A stretch of DNA of 64,000 nucleotides from Actinernus sp. WN-2022 (GCA_030867875.1 JAOWCC010000287.1:193501-257500); one strand, 5' to 3'. Shown: positions 23,667 through 33,854, counted from the stretch's first letter. Numbers and translations are program-made. Notes: generated by a model from the sequence alone, not told the origin.

Positions 23667-25037
23667 TTATGAAGTACTTTCATCTTCTTCAAATCCAGTG
23701 AAGGTTTCTTTCCCAGAATTGGATTTTGTCCTGATTGTGTCATATGCACATGCTGGTAGAGGAATTATATTGTTGCCCAGATAACCGTAGACTAACTGGA
23801 TGTACTCTCTGTATGAGACAACTCGTAGAAATCTGTAAATAAAGAAGTTCATATGTTAGTACCAATTGTTTGATACAGTTAAGCCCTTTGTGAAACTGCC
23901 CTTGTAGGTGACCAGCTCCCCTCGGAGACCACTCTTGTGCTCTGTAGTAACCAGCCACCCTCGTAAGTGACCACCACCACCTTTGGAATTTGTCTTTGTT
24001 TTTAAACTCTTGTAAGTAACCACTCCAGAGACATGATCCCAGACTGTGCAATGAGTCTGATTGCAATGAGTCAACTAAATATAAATTTGCACTAGTATTT
24101 TGCAACAAGTCTTATTATATCTGACATTCATGCTGTTACAGTAGAGTAGTACAGTATTGTATACTGTGATATCAGTTACACTATATGTATCCCCATGGGT
24201 GTGGTGTGTGCAAGCTCTCAAAAGCGAGTAACTACTCCTGATTCCAGTTCTGACTAGTTATGAGCACCTTTTCCTGATTCCCAGTGTGGTTGCTTACGAG
24301 AGCTATTATTTTTAATTAACATGCACGATAGATCAAAATACTCTGATAAACCTTCCACTTTCCTGGTCAGACTAATCACGGAACTGTATTCATTGATTTC
24401 AATTCATACCTTTGTCATTATTGAGCATTATTAATGCGTGGTATAAATCTTTCCTTACATATTAGTATGCAGTGTTGGATCTAGGATGTGCCATTGTGGG
24501 ATGTTTCCCGCTAAAACATATATAGTTGGTGTATGTTTCTCAATTGAGAGGGCCAATATGGTGCACGCTTAATTTCCACTAACTGTAAAATATTATCAAA
24601 AAAGTAAATTCCGAAAAGGGGTAAATATAAGAGGAATTACGATATTAGGAAACTGTTTATCGTATCTTCATTTATAGCGATTCTTACAAGTAAACAAAGG
24701 CTTATATGATTGTTGCGATTGCAAGGATCACTGGATTCTTTCGACATGAACCTGCAATGTTTTTTGGGAGGCCACGGGAAGCCCATGATTCCATGAATGT
24801 CTATGATATCTTATTTTCATTTTGGACAGTTTAACTCACCAGCTTTTCCTTGGTTCGAGGCCTTCCAACCGATTCTGGAGGTCTCCGTCTGCACTTAACC
24901 CATTCTTCATCGGCGAGTGGCGCCGTCCGCTCTCTTCGCCGGCAGATTCTTCTGCTTCAAGCTCATAGTTGATACAAATTTAGCTCGGAATTGTCCGATG
25001 AACAACTGTCTTTAGATTCGGAGCCTGACGAAGACAT
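23667..25037 (-). CDS. P2X7 intracellular-tail-like gene (first and last exons only)
   Basis: On the minus strand an ATG at 25,037 opens a Ser/Glu-rich start (MSSSGSESKD...) and an ADEEWVKC segment in an exon ending at a GTGAGT donor (24,840). This exon carries stops in the ATG frame, so it is frame-shifted as it stands. The last exon runs from 23,832 (acceptor TTATTTACAG) to a stop at 23,667. It contains YREYIQLVYGYLG, an IPLPACAYDTIR segment and a closing FTGFEEDE, the order seen in P2X7-tail-like zinc-binding proteins that are expanded in cnidarians. Middle exons with the Cys clusters were not found. Family placement is from motif order only. Confidence 0.5.
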
Positions 25038-25471
25038 TTTGTCAAAAAGTCCAGCAGAAAATTACAGAACAAATATGAAAGAACGAACCAAAAGTATATG
25101 AAAGAAGCCTTTATCACGTGACATGGCTCCCTACTATGACGTAACTAGTCCCAGACCCCACCAAGTCACTAAGATGACAGTAAAAGTTCACGGTTCTCAT
25201 CTTTGAAAAGGCGTAAACAAATTATAAATGCTTTAAAACCATTTTTTTTTCCGGGAAGTTACATAGAATACTTATAAGTATGATCTGAAATCGTAAAATT
25301 TTTGGGGTGATAGGCACTTTAACAATAATATATTCCGATAAAGAAACACTAACAAACACATTTCCTTGGCTTAACAAAAGTTTTCTGCACAGTCCAAAGG
25401 TACAAAAACGGTCCGCTTCAAAAATCTATCCAAGAGAAAAATTAACTCACAAAAATTGAAAAACACTAAAC

Positions 25472-25908
25472 TCAAAACTTAAACTGCTCTCCGTCGAGAA
25501 ATAGTTTATAAGGTTCAGCTCGGCCGAACGATGCTCGCTTACACGCCGCCCTCGCTTCTATCATCTTTGGGATAAGCCGCTTTCGCATCAAAGAGACCTC
25601 TCTAAGCAGATCTTGCGCTATCCCATAGTTTGATCCCTCTTCTATGACAGAGCGACAGGAGAACAGGTATTCGCGGTCGGTGAAACGAAGACATTGTGCT
25701 ATAATTGTTCCCGTTTTGGCCGGGTCCCTGGATTTCTTTCCAATCCTATGTACACGCTGAAATTCTATCCCTCGAGGGTTTTCTACCTTTAATGTTTCTT
25801 CCATGAAATCGTACAGGGTATCCTTGACCTTGGTCTCACCTTCGTCATCCTCCTCAGGAATTCCATAAAATCTCCGGTTTTCGCGTCGGTTTTACACTTC
25901 ATAATTCA
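25472..25908 (-). mobile_element. LINE ORF1-like fragment (L1-ORF1p/Transposase_22 type)
   Basis: The minus-strand frame reads a RRENRRFYGIPEE-like start, then FQRVHRIGKK and a block ending YKLFLDGEQ. This is the pattern of the central RNA-binding and C-terminal domains of L1/Tx1 ORF1 proteins. The frame is open from about 25,905 to 25,472, with an internal ATG at 25,804. The reverse-transcriptase fragment at 26.6-28.4 kb lies upstream on the same strand, the wrong order for one element, so this is probably a separate insertion. Confidence 0.55.
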
Positions 25909-26599
25909 AAAAAGTTTAAGGCGTGTGTTTTCCAATTCTGGAGTTGTCTCGCTGTTGGATTGATTGGATTTCTCTTTCTGTGCTTCAACCACCGTGTTTA
26001 GGAATTATACGCTGTTTTTCAATTCATCTGTAGTTTTTGCAGTGTTTCTTAGGTCTTTTTCTTAGGTTTTTTTAAGTTGAACTAGAAGCGCTTGGCCGAG
26101 TCAATCGGTTTAATCAACCAACAGCCGACTGTGTTCTTTAAGAATAACTGACTCCCTTGAACTATTAAACCTTTATAGAGTTGTCATGATTTTGCCGTTT
26201 TATAAAAGCCTTTATACATCTCAACGATTAAACTCTGTCAGTTATAATCGCCGGGAAGAAAACTGAAAGAAACTGTCGAAGCTGAAAATCGAATTCGAAT
26301 TCTAGAAGCATTATATTCAAATTAGTACTATGTACAATGAGTGGCAATGTTGTATCGGATATACAATGGCGAGCCGCTTATTGTAAAGTACTTATGATAT
26401 GCACCACATAACATTTTAAGCTTTGATTTCTCTCACCTTGCCATCGATCTGGGATAAATTAGTTTCTCACAAAAATATTATTAATGAATATTATAAGACA
26501 TTTGCAAGAATTATTCAGGCACTTTGAACACGGCAAGAATTTCTTGTCAAGAGATCGTAAACAAGGCAATTAAAAGAACATTCAAAACTAAACTTGGCT

Positions 26600-28430
26600 T
26601 ACTTTGCAGGTTTTTTTGTCCTTGTATAATCTAAGCTATTCCTGGGCATTTTTTTGTTAAGGATGGTTTCGATAGAATTTAATAGTCGTCGCGAATGGAA
26701 TTCCAGGTTTTTGCGCCCGTAAAACGGAGACTAAATTTACTATAGTTTGTTCTAACTTTAGGTAGGCCGAGTAGGTTTCCCTTGCTTCCAATCTAGTAGT
26801 GTAATGTTATGTCGTGTGCTTGTTCGTTCAAAGAAGTTATAAAAAACATTAGGTAACCTGGATGTAAAATTATCTTACATGAAAATTGCATTGTGGTAGT
26901 AAACTAAATCAAGGAATTTTAGAATACTTAATGCCTTGAAAAGAGGATTAGAGTGCTCACAAAATTCAAAAAATGTCATGATTCGTACGATTTTCTTTTG
27001 TAGAGTAATTAGTGGTTTTAGAGTTGAGGTGTAAGTTTTACCATAGACGATAAGTCCATAGGTTAGAAAAGGAAATATTAAAGTATAGAGTGAGAATATG
27101 CATGTTAACGTAATGTCGAATTTTGGAGAGCACTCCTATACTTTTACTATTTTATTTAGACACATGAAGTACGTGACTCTTCCAACTTAAATTAGAATCT
27201 AAGCAAATACCAAGGTATTTAATACTACGTTCTTTCCTAATAGTTTTTCCATTAATGGTCAAGTTAATAGCAAAATGTACTCTTTTTTGTGAGGCGTATG
27301 AAACACAACCTAATTTGCTTTACTTACATTAAGGAATTACAAGCTAGCCATAATTTAATGTATCCTAAATTGATGTTTATGAGATGTTATAGAACTAGCA
27401 AGTTTTTATTAGAGTAAAAAAGGTTTGTCTCATCAGCAAACAAGTGAAATTCAAACAGTTCAGAACTGAATTGTATGTCATTAATATAAATTAGAAATAA
27501 CAGAGGGCCAAGTACATATCTTTGTGGGACACCACAAGTAATTAACTTCTCATCCGAAGTTGAACTGCCAATTGATACAAATTGTCTTCTATCCTGTAAA
27601 TAAGAGGCAAACCATTCAAGTGATATACCTCTGATGCCATAATGTCACAAGTTTCTTTAAAAGTATTTTGTGATTCACAATATCAAAAGCTCTAATGAGG
27701 TGAAAGAGGATTCCACAAGAAATCAGCCCTCCTCAATATAGTTTTGGATTTTGTCAGCAATAAAGGATAACGCATGAATGGTTGGATGATTTTTATGAAA
27801 ACGAAACTGTTTATCACTTATAATTTTAAAGTTATCAAGATTATAATCATCAACCTATTATACATTTTTTTTTTCTAATCTATTGAAAATTGACAGCAAA
27901 GAAATCGGACGATAGCTATTAGCAGAAGCCCTGCAGCCATTTTTATGAACTGGTATGACACAAGCAATCTTAAATTTACTGGGAACTCTCCCCATGGGAG
28001 AAAAAAACATTACAAATTATTACTAATGGTCTGGATACAAAATCTTTCAATAAACTAGATGGTATACTATAAGGGCCAGTTGATTTTTTGGGGTTCGGAT
28101 TTAAGATTTGTTTCTTCGATTTCCCCTAAAGTTACTGGAAATAGATAAAAGCTAGTTGCAGATGGAGCAGGTAAGTACTCCAAAGGTGATTTACGAACTT
28201 CAGTTATAGATCTGGCAAGCTGATTCCCAACATTGGAAAAATAGTCATTAAAATGCATGGCAATACTTTTACTGTCAGTTAGCTCAGAGCTGCCTGACAC
28301 TATCTTAGTGGGTATACTAGCACATTGTGGTTTAAGAGTTATTATCCGTTTTATTCCTTTCCATATGTTTTTAATAGCATTGGTGTTATTAGAAAAGTAA
28401 TCTTCATAATCCTTTTTTTACTAGCCTTAA
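26600..28430 (-). mobile_element. CR1-like LINE, reverse-transcriptase region, decayed
   Basis: Minus-strand landmarks in order are: an IAMHFNDYFSNVGNQLARSI segment (28,300-28,067 frame), a LGPLLFLIYINDI segment with an FADET catalytic-box variant near 27,440, and a C-terminal KVRTNYSKFSLRF-like segment near 26,730. Stops and frameshifts are frequent. The catalytic box reads Asp-Glu instead of Asp-Asp. A dead copy. Confidence 0.7.
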
Positions 28431-28433
28431 TAA

Positions 28434-28543
28434 GTACTGTTTAAAACACGAACAGCAGTGTTTTCTCAAGTTTAAAAATTCGAGGGCGAAGGCCGAGAAT
28501 TTTTAGACTTGAGAAAACACGTGCTGTGAGTGTTTTAAACGGC
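28434..28543. mobile_element. Hairpin MITE with GTTTAAAACAC ends
   Basis: Arms around ACTGTTTAAAACAC...GTGTTTTCTCAAG and their reverse complement enclose a central GAGGGCGAAGGCC loop. The unit is about 110 bp and nearly fully self-complementary. Confidence 0.7.
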
Positions 28544-29054
28544 TTCAAAAACGCTTTAAGAATGCAATGAAAGAAGACGCACATCTCAAGGGAATGGTTA
28601 CTTAATGAACCATTGAACCTTTGTATTCACAACGCCATGCAAAATATTCGAGTAATCACCGCCTGCAATTACGAATATCTCGAGGGAATGACATGAAGAA
28701 ATTAGCATACTATGTTGTTTGAAACGGCGTTTCGCAATGCAATAATAATCTGCACTTGAAGGATTTGGTGTCGTGGTTTACCTCGATAAAGTTCAAGACT
28801 TGGAAAGCGATGTGACTGACATGACGGCAATATGTAAGTTTAATGCACGGTTTTATAATTTTACGGCTTTGAGTTTGGTTTAATAATTGGAACTAAACAG
28901 TGGATCGGTAAACAAGTAATGGTAGTTGGATAAATTCATTTTAAAAATATTATCTGTGTATCTCGGTAGTCTGCTGATATTAGTAAATTTAGTGCAAAAT
29001 TTATTATCTAGGTACCTTATGTTCCGTGTACTTTTTGCTATCTTTGGGTCTTTA

Positions 29055-29150
29055 TCAGTGAATTCTTAATTAGGATGAAACTTTATATAAAATTTCATGT
29101 TCATTAATATTCTTTATATAAAACGTTCATCCTAATTAGCAATTCAGTGA
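29055..29150. mobile_element. Hairpin MITE
   Basis: TCAGTGAATTCTTAATTAGGATGAA at the left is matched in reverse at the right, with an inner TTTATATAAA pair. It lies 400 bp left of the Polinton. Confidence 0.65.
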
Positions 29151-29554
29151 GAAAGTTGAAACATCAATAGAAATTCCATTGTCTCAATCATTAACCCCGT
29201 TTCCCCCTGGGACAGAATTCAAATCCCTCCGCGGGCCTTTTAGAATGATGAGATTTTATCAGGTATAAAGGAGCATGCACGTGACTGATTTGATTCATCT
29301 GATTGGCCAAAATGCTCATTAATTATTCATGAGTTTTTGAAGGGTACTTAACTTGTTATGGTATGCCTTGTATTTGATTTACCCGTCAACTTTTCTCTCT
29401 GACAATGTCAATACAATCTCGTAAATATCAAGCAATCAATACCTGAAGTGAACTATTCACTTCTTAACTACAAAATTAATTGTACAGTTGTTAAACACAG
29501 ACTTTGTACAGATGTTCTCTACATTATTACTTATTGTAGTTTCCGGCATTGGAA

Positions 29555-29560
29555 TAGAAG
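29555..29560. repeat. 6-bp target site duplication, left (TAGAAG)
   Basis: TAGAAG lies immediately before the left TIR and is repeated exactly at 50,974-50,979, immediately after the right TIR. Polinton integration gives 6-bp duplications. Confidence 0.93.
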
Positions 29561-29890
29561 AGTTGTAAGGTAGGGGTAGTTGGGTGCAGGGGCACTTTTA
29601 TGCAAATGAAGCAAAGAACAAAAGAAATGACGTCAAAAAGGTCAAGGTATTGACCCCGATGATGTCAGCCTAGGTAATTTTACTTCCGGTAAAAAAGTGA
29701 CCTCTGACCTTTGACGTCATCAGCGCGGTTTTTGCAGCGTAGGCTCAAGAAATGACGTCATTCCGGAAATACGTCATAGGCAAAACGGGGAAAATGTCTT
29801 GGAAGCGCAAGCGACGGTGGGGGTGGATCAAAAAGCGGCGGAAACGCGTCAGAGGCGCGCGGCGCGGCTTTGGGGTGGTATAACAAAGCG
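29561..29890 (+). repeat. Left terminal inverted repeat
   Basis: It begins AGTTGTAAGGTAGGGGTAGT and pairs with 50,647-50,973 over its full length, with about 13 substitutions and three small indels. It contains several TGACGTCA CRE-like sites and a CCGGAAATACGTCA composite site at about 29,763-29,776. A very GC-rich inner end (GCGCGCGGCGCGGC) precedes the first gene. Confidence 0.93.
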
Positions 29891-30022
29891 AAAAAATAGC
29901 GCCTCTTTGAAAAACATGTAGGGACTGTGACGCACATCCGACACGCGGGGTTGCGCCGCACATATAGATCTGTAACATGTCATTAAATTAGTCTTATCGT
30001 GAAACGGTCTTGGACGATTAGC

Positions 30023-30038
30023 TTCCCCCCCCCCCCCC
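30023..30038. repeat. Poly-C tract
   Basis: A run of about 15 C residues sits 10-25 bp upstream of the first ATG of the element (30,048). Its length is likely variable. Confidence 0.7.
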
Positions 30039-30047
30039 AACGATAAC

Positions 30048-30485
30048 ATGGCCACTAACTTTACCGCATGGATGAGGAGTATACCTCACTCTATTCAGAA
30101 AGCTAAAGAACTGCATCACAGTTTATGCAGTGATAACATTCTCTTTCCCATTGGCGAAGTTGGTTCCGTGGAGGAAAATTGTTTCAGAATCTATAAACTG
30201 GGTGGAGGGGCACGCACAATCTCCTTGTGTTACAATCCTGATGGTAAAGAAAAGGAGAGCGACGAGGATGATCTAGAAATTGCTTTGATCAAGAACGACG
30301 AGGTTTACACCAATGAAGAGCTAGGTTACGACTATGGTCCGGGCTGGATCGAGCCTGAAGAGCTGATAGAAGAGATGATCCGGTTGTCAAAAGTACCGGA
30401 GTGGGATTATCCCAAGAAGAAGAAGAAGGATCAGGAGAAGTCATTGAACCCTCGTGGCATGTGCTGTCGAAGCTTGGACCTATGA
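30048..30485 (+). CDS. Left terminal accessory protein (paralogue of 50,611-50,215)
   Basis: A 145-residue open frame from ATG, unknown function. The central region (IGEVGSVEEN, then IYKLGGGARTISLCY) and the end (LIEEMIRLSKVPEWDY) match the gene at the opposite end of the element in the same order. The protein is acidic in the middle (DGKEKESDEDDLE) and ends in a Lys-rich stretch (PKKKKKDQEK). It is the first gene after the left TIR and reads inward, as its paralogue does from the right. No membrane segment or known motif. Position next to the TIR suggests an early or host-interaction role, which is inference. Confidence 0.75.
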   Translation: MATNFTAWMRSIPHSIQKAKELHHSLCSDNILFPIGEVGSVEENCFRIYKLGGGARTISLCYNPDGKEKESDEDDLEIALIKNDEVYTNEELGYDYGPGWIEPEELIEEMIRLSKVPEWDYPKKKKKDQEKSLNPRGMCCRSLDL

Positions 30486-30497
30486 CGCATTTCCGGT
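30481..30497. promoter_or_regulatory. Composite ETS/CRE-like site (reverse) with TATA-like box
   Basis: TATGACGCATTTCCGG reads CCGGAAATGCGTCA on the other strand. A TGACGTATAATAA box follows about 10 bp on. The site ends 73 nt before the ATG at 30,570 and overlaps the stop of the preceding gene. Confidence 0.55.
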
Positions 30498-30569
30498 TTC
30501 TGTGACGTATAATAACTGAGGACAGGACATAATATTTAGTTTTGTAGAACGCTCACACACAACTTTACC

Positions 30570-30866
30570 ATGGATAAATGGTTTGAAGAGAATAGGACGC
30601 AACCGGGTTATATACCTTTAAGGAAGTATATTGAATCCGGGGTTGATGAAAAGACCCTAGCTAGTAGTACCTTCCGATACATTGTAAAAGCAATGAAGGA
30701 CACATTACTTCCAGAGGAGTGGCTTCGATTGCTAGTGGCCATGACAGACTTTCATTTGGATTTTAGTATTATGAGTGAAGTCAACGACTCAGTGGTTTTG
30801 GCAGCATTGGTGATAGAATGGGTTGTGCTTAAAGACGACGACAACGACAACGAAGACTCGGACTAA
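30570..30866 (+). CDS. Hypothetical accessory protein, 98 residues
   Basis: Open from ATG (context ACCATGG) to a stop at 30,866. Predicted mostly helical, with a hydrophobic stretch (VVLAALVIEWVVL) followed by a very acidic tail (DDDNDNEDSD). No family is recognised. A BCL2-like or death-fold protein was considered, because adintovirus ends often carry such genes, but no BH motif is visible. A composite promoter-like site ends 73 nt upstream. Confidence 0.65.
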   Translation: MDKWFEENRTQPGYIPLRKYIESGVDEKTLASSTFRYIVKAMKDTLLPEEWLRLLVAMTDFHLDFSIMSEVNDSVVLAALVIEWVVLKDDDNDNEDSD

Positions 30867-30878
30867 GGGATGTAGGCC

Positions 30879-30910
30879 TATGACGCATTTCCGTTTTGTG
30901 TAAAGTATAA
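30879..30910. promoter_or_regulatory. Composite ETS/CRE-like site (reverse) plus TATA-like box
   Basis: TATGACGCATTTCCG is nearly the same as the site at 30,481. It is followed by GTATAATAA and an ACTGAGG run that also follows the first site. It overlaps the intergenic gap before the next gene. Confidence 0.55.
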
Positions 30911-30947
30911 TAAAAAACTGAGGTTACTATTGTAGGAAGCGTTCGAT

Positions 30948-30963
30948 AACGGAAGTGCGTCAT
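30948..30963. promoter_or_regulatory. Composite ETS/CRE-like site (forward)
   Basis: AACGGAAGTGCGTCAT, forward orientation, ends 67 nt before the ATG at 31,030. No clear TATA-like box lies between. Confidence 0.5.
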
Positions 30964-31029
30964 GTAGATAAACTAGAGTTAAAAAAATCGTTCTCACTCG
31001 TACGAATCAAATCCCTCATAGCCATCAGG

Positions 31030-31245
31030 ATGATAGGAACTATCGAGGTGTTTAACGCGTTGAAATTTTTTTACGAATCTGATTCAGACATAGACTCTGT
31101 GGAAGAAGAAGTAGAAGGAGGAGACATGATTGCGCTTGAGCCCTGTGATCTTCCAAAATGGATGTACGACGAATCCGCCTCGACCTATTTGAACCTAGAA
31201 GACCGCCAGGCCTGCTACGCAGTCCTGATGGGTCTACATGAATGA
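31030..31245 (+). CDS. Hypothetical accessory protein, 71 residues
   Basis: The first in-frame ATG is at 31,030; the frame is open upstream only to a GTG inside the promoter-like site, so the ATG is preferred. The protein has a helical start (MIGTIEVFNALKFFY), an acidic middle (ESDSDIDSVEEEVEGG) and an LPKWMYDE segment. No family recognised. The stop at 31,245 is followed by a second, out-of-frame acidic/Arg-rich open stretch up to 31,370, which may be a detached C-terminus. Confidence 0.55.
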   Translation: MIGTIEVFNALKFFYESDSDIDSVEEEVEGGDMIALEPCDLPKWMYDESASTYLNLEDRQACYAVLMGLHE

Positions 31246-31535
31246 TATTCTGACTTGGTGACTTCTCTGAAGAACCGTATGAAAGAGATGATCGTGACAG
31301 CGAGTACACCAGAGAGCGGTCTCGATCCTGGAACGCCATTGTGGAAGTTGTTTCGTTAGAGGGATGATTTGTGGGATACCATAGACACGTTGAACGAAGT
31401 CGAATACGTAGCCCACCATGGCGGTAATAGGCTAGATAAGTATATGACACCTATGAACCATTGCAGGAAATGACACATCAACCAGAGCGGGACAATAGCG
31501 ATGGCGAGGCGGAAATTCGTCATGCATCCATCTAA
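31246..31535 (+). other. Gene remnant or spacer between accessory genes
   Basis: No ATG-led gene. A frame from about 31,257 to a stop near 31,371 has protein-like composition (YERDDRDSEYTRERSRSW) but no start. It could be the end of the preceding gene after a frameshift. Two composite ETS/CRE-like sites follow near 31,508-31,551. Confidence 0.35.
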
Positions 31536-31551
31536 GACGGAAGTACGTCAT
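31508..31551. promoter_or_regulatory. Two composite ETS/CRE-like sites with a TATA-like box
   Basis: GGCGGAAATTCGTCAT (31,508-31,523) and GACGGAAGTACGTCAT (31,536-31,551), both forward. GTATATAG follows 11 bp after the second. The ATG at 31,622 starts 71 nt after it. Confidence 0.6.
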
Positions 31552-31621
31552 GGTAGAAATGTTGTATATAGGTTCTCAAAAAACATTGCGGAAAAACATT
31601 GTGCTGTGGTTGTGGTTCGCG

Positions 31622-32437
31622 ATGGAGAGTGTGACCAGTGAGACAGCGCGACAACGACGACAACGATGAGGGTTACTGGACATCCTGGAGCCAAGTCGTG
31701 AAACGCAAAATCCTCGAGGACAAACGTCCTGAGAGGATCGAGAGGATCTATGGCCTGGTGACTACTTGGGACGGCCATCAGAAATGGCATCCAGAACTGG
31801 AAGCGGAACGTCAGAAGAAGATCACCGATAAAGAGAAAGAACTGAAGACTTTGCTCAAAGAAGAAGAAGAAGATCAATGTCGTCTCGAGAAGAAGAAGAA
31901 GAAGGAGGAGGAGGAGGTGGAAGAGGAGAAAAAGAAACAAAAGAAGAAGAAGAGAAGTAAGAAAGAACACAGCAGTGTGTACCGTACCTTGGCAGAAACA
32001 ATGAGTCAGGACCTAGCCCAAATAGCGGGTGGTGGTGGTGGTGACACGCCCGAACCCAAAACACCCAGTCCAGTCCAAGAGCCTCCCAAGGCACCTGTAA
32101 AATCAAAGGGGAAAAAACAAGGCAAGGTACGACCGGCACTCGATCTTCATATTCCCCCACGAGAGCTGATAGAGCGCTACCCACAGCCACCCCCGACACC
32201 GTGCGTGGAACATTTCGAAAATCCTTTCGACTTCCTTTCTAAACAACCTTACCATGGTGGTAAACTTTTGCCGTACCCTTTAGCCTCAGATAAACTAGAA
32301 TTTCACCACAACCACAGCCACTGCAGGAGTCTATGAAACTAGAGGAGGACGTAGAGAAAGATCTGCAAAAGCTGTTGGCGGACATTCAAGCAAGGTCCTG
32401 TCTTACTGAAGGAGGAGGAGGTCCTATTACAAGTTAG
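31622..32437 (+). pseudogene. Lys/Glu-rich coiled-coil protein gene with frame breaks
   Basis: An ATG at 31,622 is correctly placed behind the promoter-like sites, but its frame stops after 15 codons. The main 230-codon frame (31,638-32,336) overlaps it without an ATG of its own, so a frameshift near 31,640 is likely. The protein has a WTSWSQ segment, a long charged coiled coil with KKKKKEEEEVEEEKKK-like runs, a Gly run, and a Pro-rich C-terminal region (PTPCVEHFENPFDFL). A short frame at 32,333-32,437 may be its true end after a second frameshift. Function unknown; a virion or DNA-binding role is only a guess. It is the last rightward gene before the converging core block. Confidence 0.5.
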
Positions 32438-32546
32438 AGAGAGAGAGAGAGAACGGGTTGGGGAACCAACCAGCTCAATGTAAAAAAAAAATAAGTGTCA
32501 GAAATAAAACATGGATGTGACAAATGAATTAAGAATGAATGTGTTT
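32438..32546. terminator. Convergent 3' ends with polyadenylation-type signals
   Basis: The rightward genes end here in a (GA)n run and an AATAAA (32,502-32,507). On the opposite strand AATAAA also occurs just past the stop of the leftward gene. This is a compact shared 3' region between the two transcription blocks. Confidence 0.5.
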
Positions 32547-33320
32547 TTATTTTAGTTTAAATGTTACACTCAACCAGGATGGGACTGGGACATGTCCTTG
32601 TCCTTCCATACTAGTGTTCTTTTTCTTCTTCTTTCTAATACTTTTTTCATGCATCTTTAATCGAATGGAGAGGGCGTTCGATTCTTTCTCAGTCATTGAT
32701 GTCTTGGCTTGGTGACGAATCGTAGACGGATCTTCGCTGGGTGGGGGTAATCCTAGGTAGGGAGGTAACTGAATACGAAGCTTCTGTCTGTAGGGTGTTC
32801 CAGTAGCAGGCGTCGGTAATCTATTTTGTAGTGGATTAAGTCTGACATTCAAGTTGGCTTTGGATCTTGAGGTTTTAGGGGTCTCCTGGGAATCAAGGGG
32901 TGTCGGGACTGGATTTTTATGTCGGGGTGCTGGAACGGGTCTGACAGGTTGTGGTGACGTCGACGATGGGGCCAATGGGGATGGTAGTGGTGGTGGTAGA
33001 CCGTCTGTAGGGTCACGTTGTTTCTTCTGCCAATCGCGTGAATCGGTTAAGAGACGTCTGTACCGTTTCAACATATTTTCATAAAGGTCGATTTTGGTTT
33101 CCGAGGTAAGCTTGCTCTTCATGATACGTAAGATATTGTCATTGACGTCAACCAAATTCTCGGTATAAGGTGTCATACGTTCTTGTTGTTGAATGGCAGT
33201 AATTTTGGCCATACGATCTGTGTCACGAGCCCCGCCTGTTTGAGGTGCCTCTTCAGCCTCCGTGACCGATTGTAGATTGTCCTTTTCGGGGACGACGTAA
33301 GCCCGCTCGTTGTACTTCAT
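32547..33320 (-). CDS. Proline-rich virion-type protein, 257 residues
   Basis: An open frame from ATG. The N-terminal 100 residues hold a small helical module ending VNDNILRIMKSKL...YENMLKRYRRLL. The middle is proline-rich (LPPPLPSPLAPSS) and the end Lys-rich (SIRKKKKKN). A similar short helical module precedes a variable tail in proteins of other Polinton/adintovirus genomes, as far as I recall; this is family knowledge, not a search result. Its ATG overlaps the stop of the upstream gene in ATGA, suggesting coupled expression. It is the last gene of the leftward block. Confidence 0.65.
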   Translation of the reverse strand: MKYNERAYVVPEKDNLQSVTEAEEAPQTGGARDTDRMAKITAIQQQERMTPYTENLVDVNDNILRIMKSKLTSETKIDLYENMLKRYRRLLTDSRDWQKKQRDPTDGLPPPLPSPLAPSSTSPQPVRPVPAPRHKNPVPTPLDSQETPKTSRSKANLNVRLNPLQNRLPTPATGTPYRQKLRIQLPPYLGLPPPSEDPSTIRHQAKTSMTEKESNALSIRLKMHEKSIRKKKKKNTSMEGQGHVPVPSWLSVTFKLK

Positions 33321-33547
33321 ACTTCAACTGATTTATGGGCCTCCACAGTCCTATTTTTTGGTAATTTTGTTTTTGAGGGTTTTGAAAAGCGGTTAGGTGT
33401 TCTCCTCTGGAGAAAGTTGTGAGCCACCTCGCTACAAGCATTGACTTGTTCCGGGGAGGCCATTAAAGCCAATTTATGGCACTGATGCTTGTTTCCATGA
33501 CCTAATGCGGTCAGAAATTTACGATTTCGGTAGAGTCTACAAGACAT
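33317..33547 (-). CDS. Small conserved Polinton protein, 76 residues
   Basis: Open from ATG to the ATGA overlap with the next gene. It is basic and helical: a core around LALMASPEQVNACSEVAHNF is followed by a Lys/Arg-rich end (SKPSKTKLPKNRT). Small proteins of this type (a basic start, an ASPxxxxALCEVAxN-like core and a basic end) recur beside the capsid genes of animal Polintons, from memory of the family. Role unknown, probably virion-associated. Confidence 0.55.
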   Translation of the reverse strand: MSCRLYRNRKFLTALGHGNKHQCHKLALMASPEQVNACSEVAHNFLQRRTPNRFSKPSKTKLPKNRTVEAHKSVEV

Positions 33548-33561
33548 GATGACTTTTTTTT

Positions 33562-33780
33562 CTAACGTCGGCCTTTAAGTTTGGTCAAGTAGACAGGTCT
33601 TCCAGCGACAGTGATGAAGGTCGGTGGGCTGTGTTGGTTGTTACTACCCCCGGTGCGAGGTGGAAACACTGCTTTATACCCATCGTAGCGTGGAGGGCCA
33701 TGTTTGGTGAATAGATTACGAGCTCCCTGTAGTTTTGGAGATGTCTTTGACGATTTTTTCTTACGTCCGCGTCTAGCCAT
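33562..33780 (-). CDS. Small basic protein, 72 residues (core-protein-like)
   Basis: It starts MARRGRKKKSSKTS and ends TKLKGRR, with a Gly/Pro/Tyr-rich middle (HGPPRYDGYKAVFPP). The strong positive charge suggests DNA binding in the virion, as for adenovirus core proteins; this is inference from composition. It lies 14 bp before the next gene of the leftward block. Confidence 0.55.
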   Translation of the reverse strand: MARRGRKKKSSKTSPKLQGARNLFTKHGPPRYDGYKAVFPPRTGGSNNQHSPPTFITVAGRPVYLTKLKGRR

Positions 33781-33854
33781 AATGATGTTGTGGAGGATGA
33801 GGATGGTAAAAAAAATGAGATTCCCTAATGGGAGACCTCACACCTATTATAGGA

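Noticed and set aside
23880..24060. 122-codon minus-strand frame as a gene
   Set aside because: It is built of GACCACC/AAGTGACCA-type repeated phrases common in repetitive DNA. Only the downstream exon (23,832-23,667) has a family pattern.
30570..30866. Possible BCL2-like accessory protein
   Set aside because: The hydrophobic C-terminal stretch suggested it, but there is no BH1 or BH2 motif and the acidic tail does not fit.
31548..31970. Long open frames on the minus strand opposite the Lys/Glu-rich gene (also 31,855-32,199)
   Set aside because: They are Leu/Ser runs produced by reading GAA/AAG repeats backwards. They have no protein-like variety and lie over a better frame.
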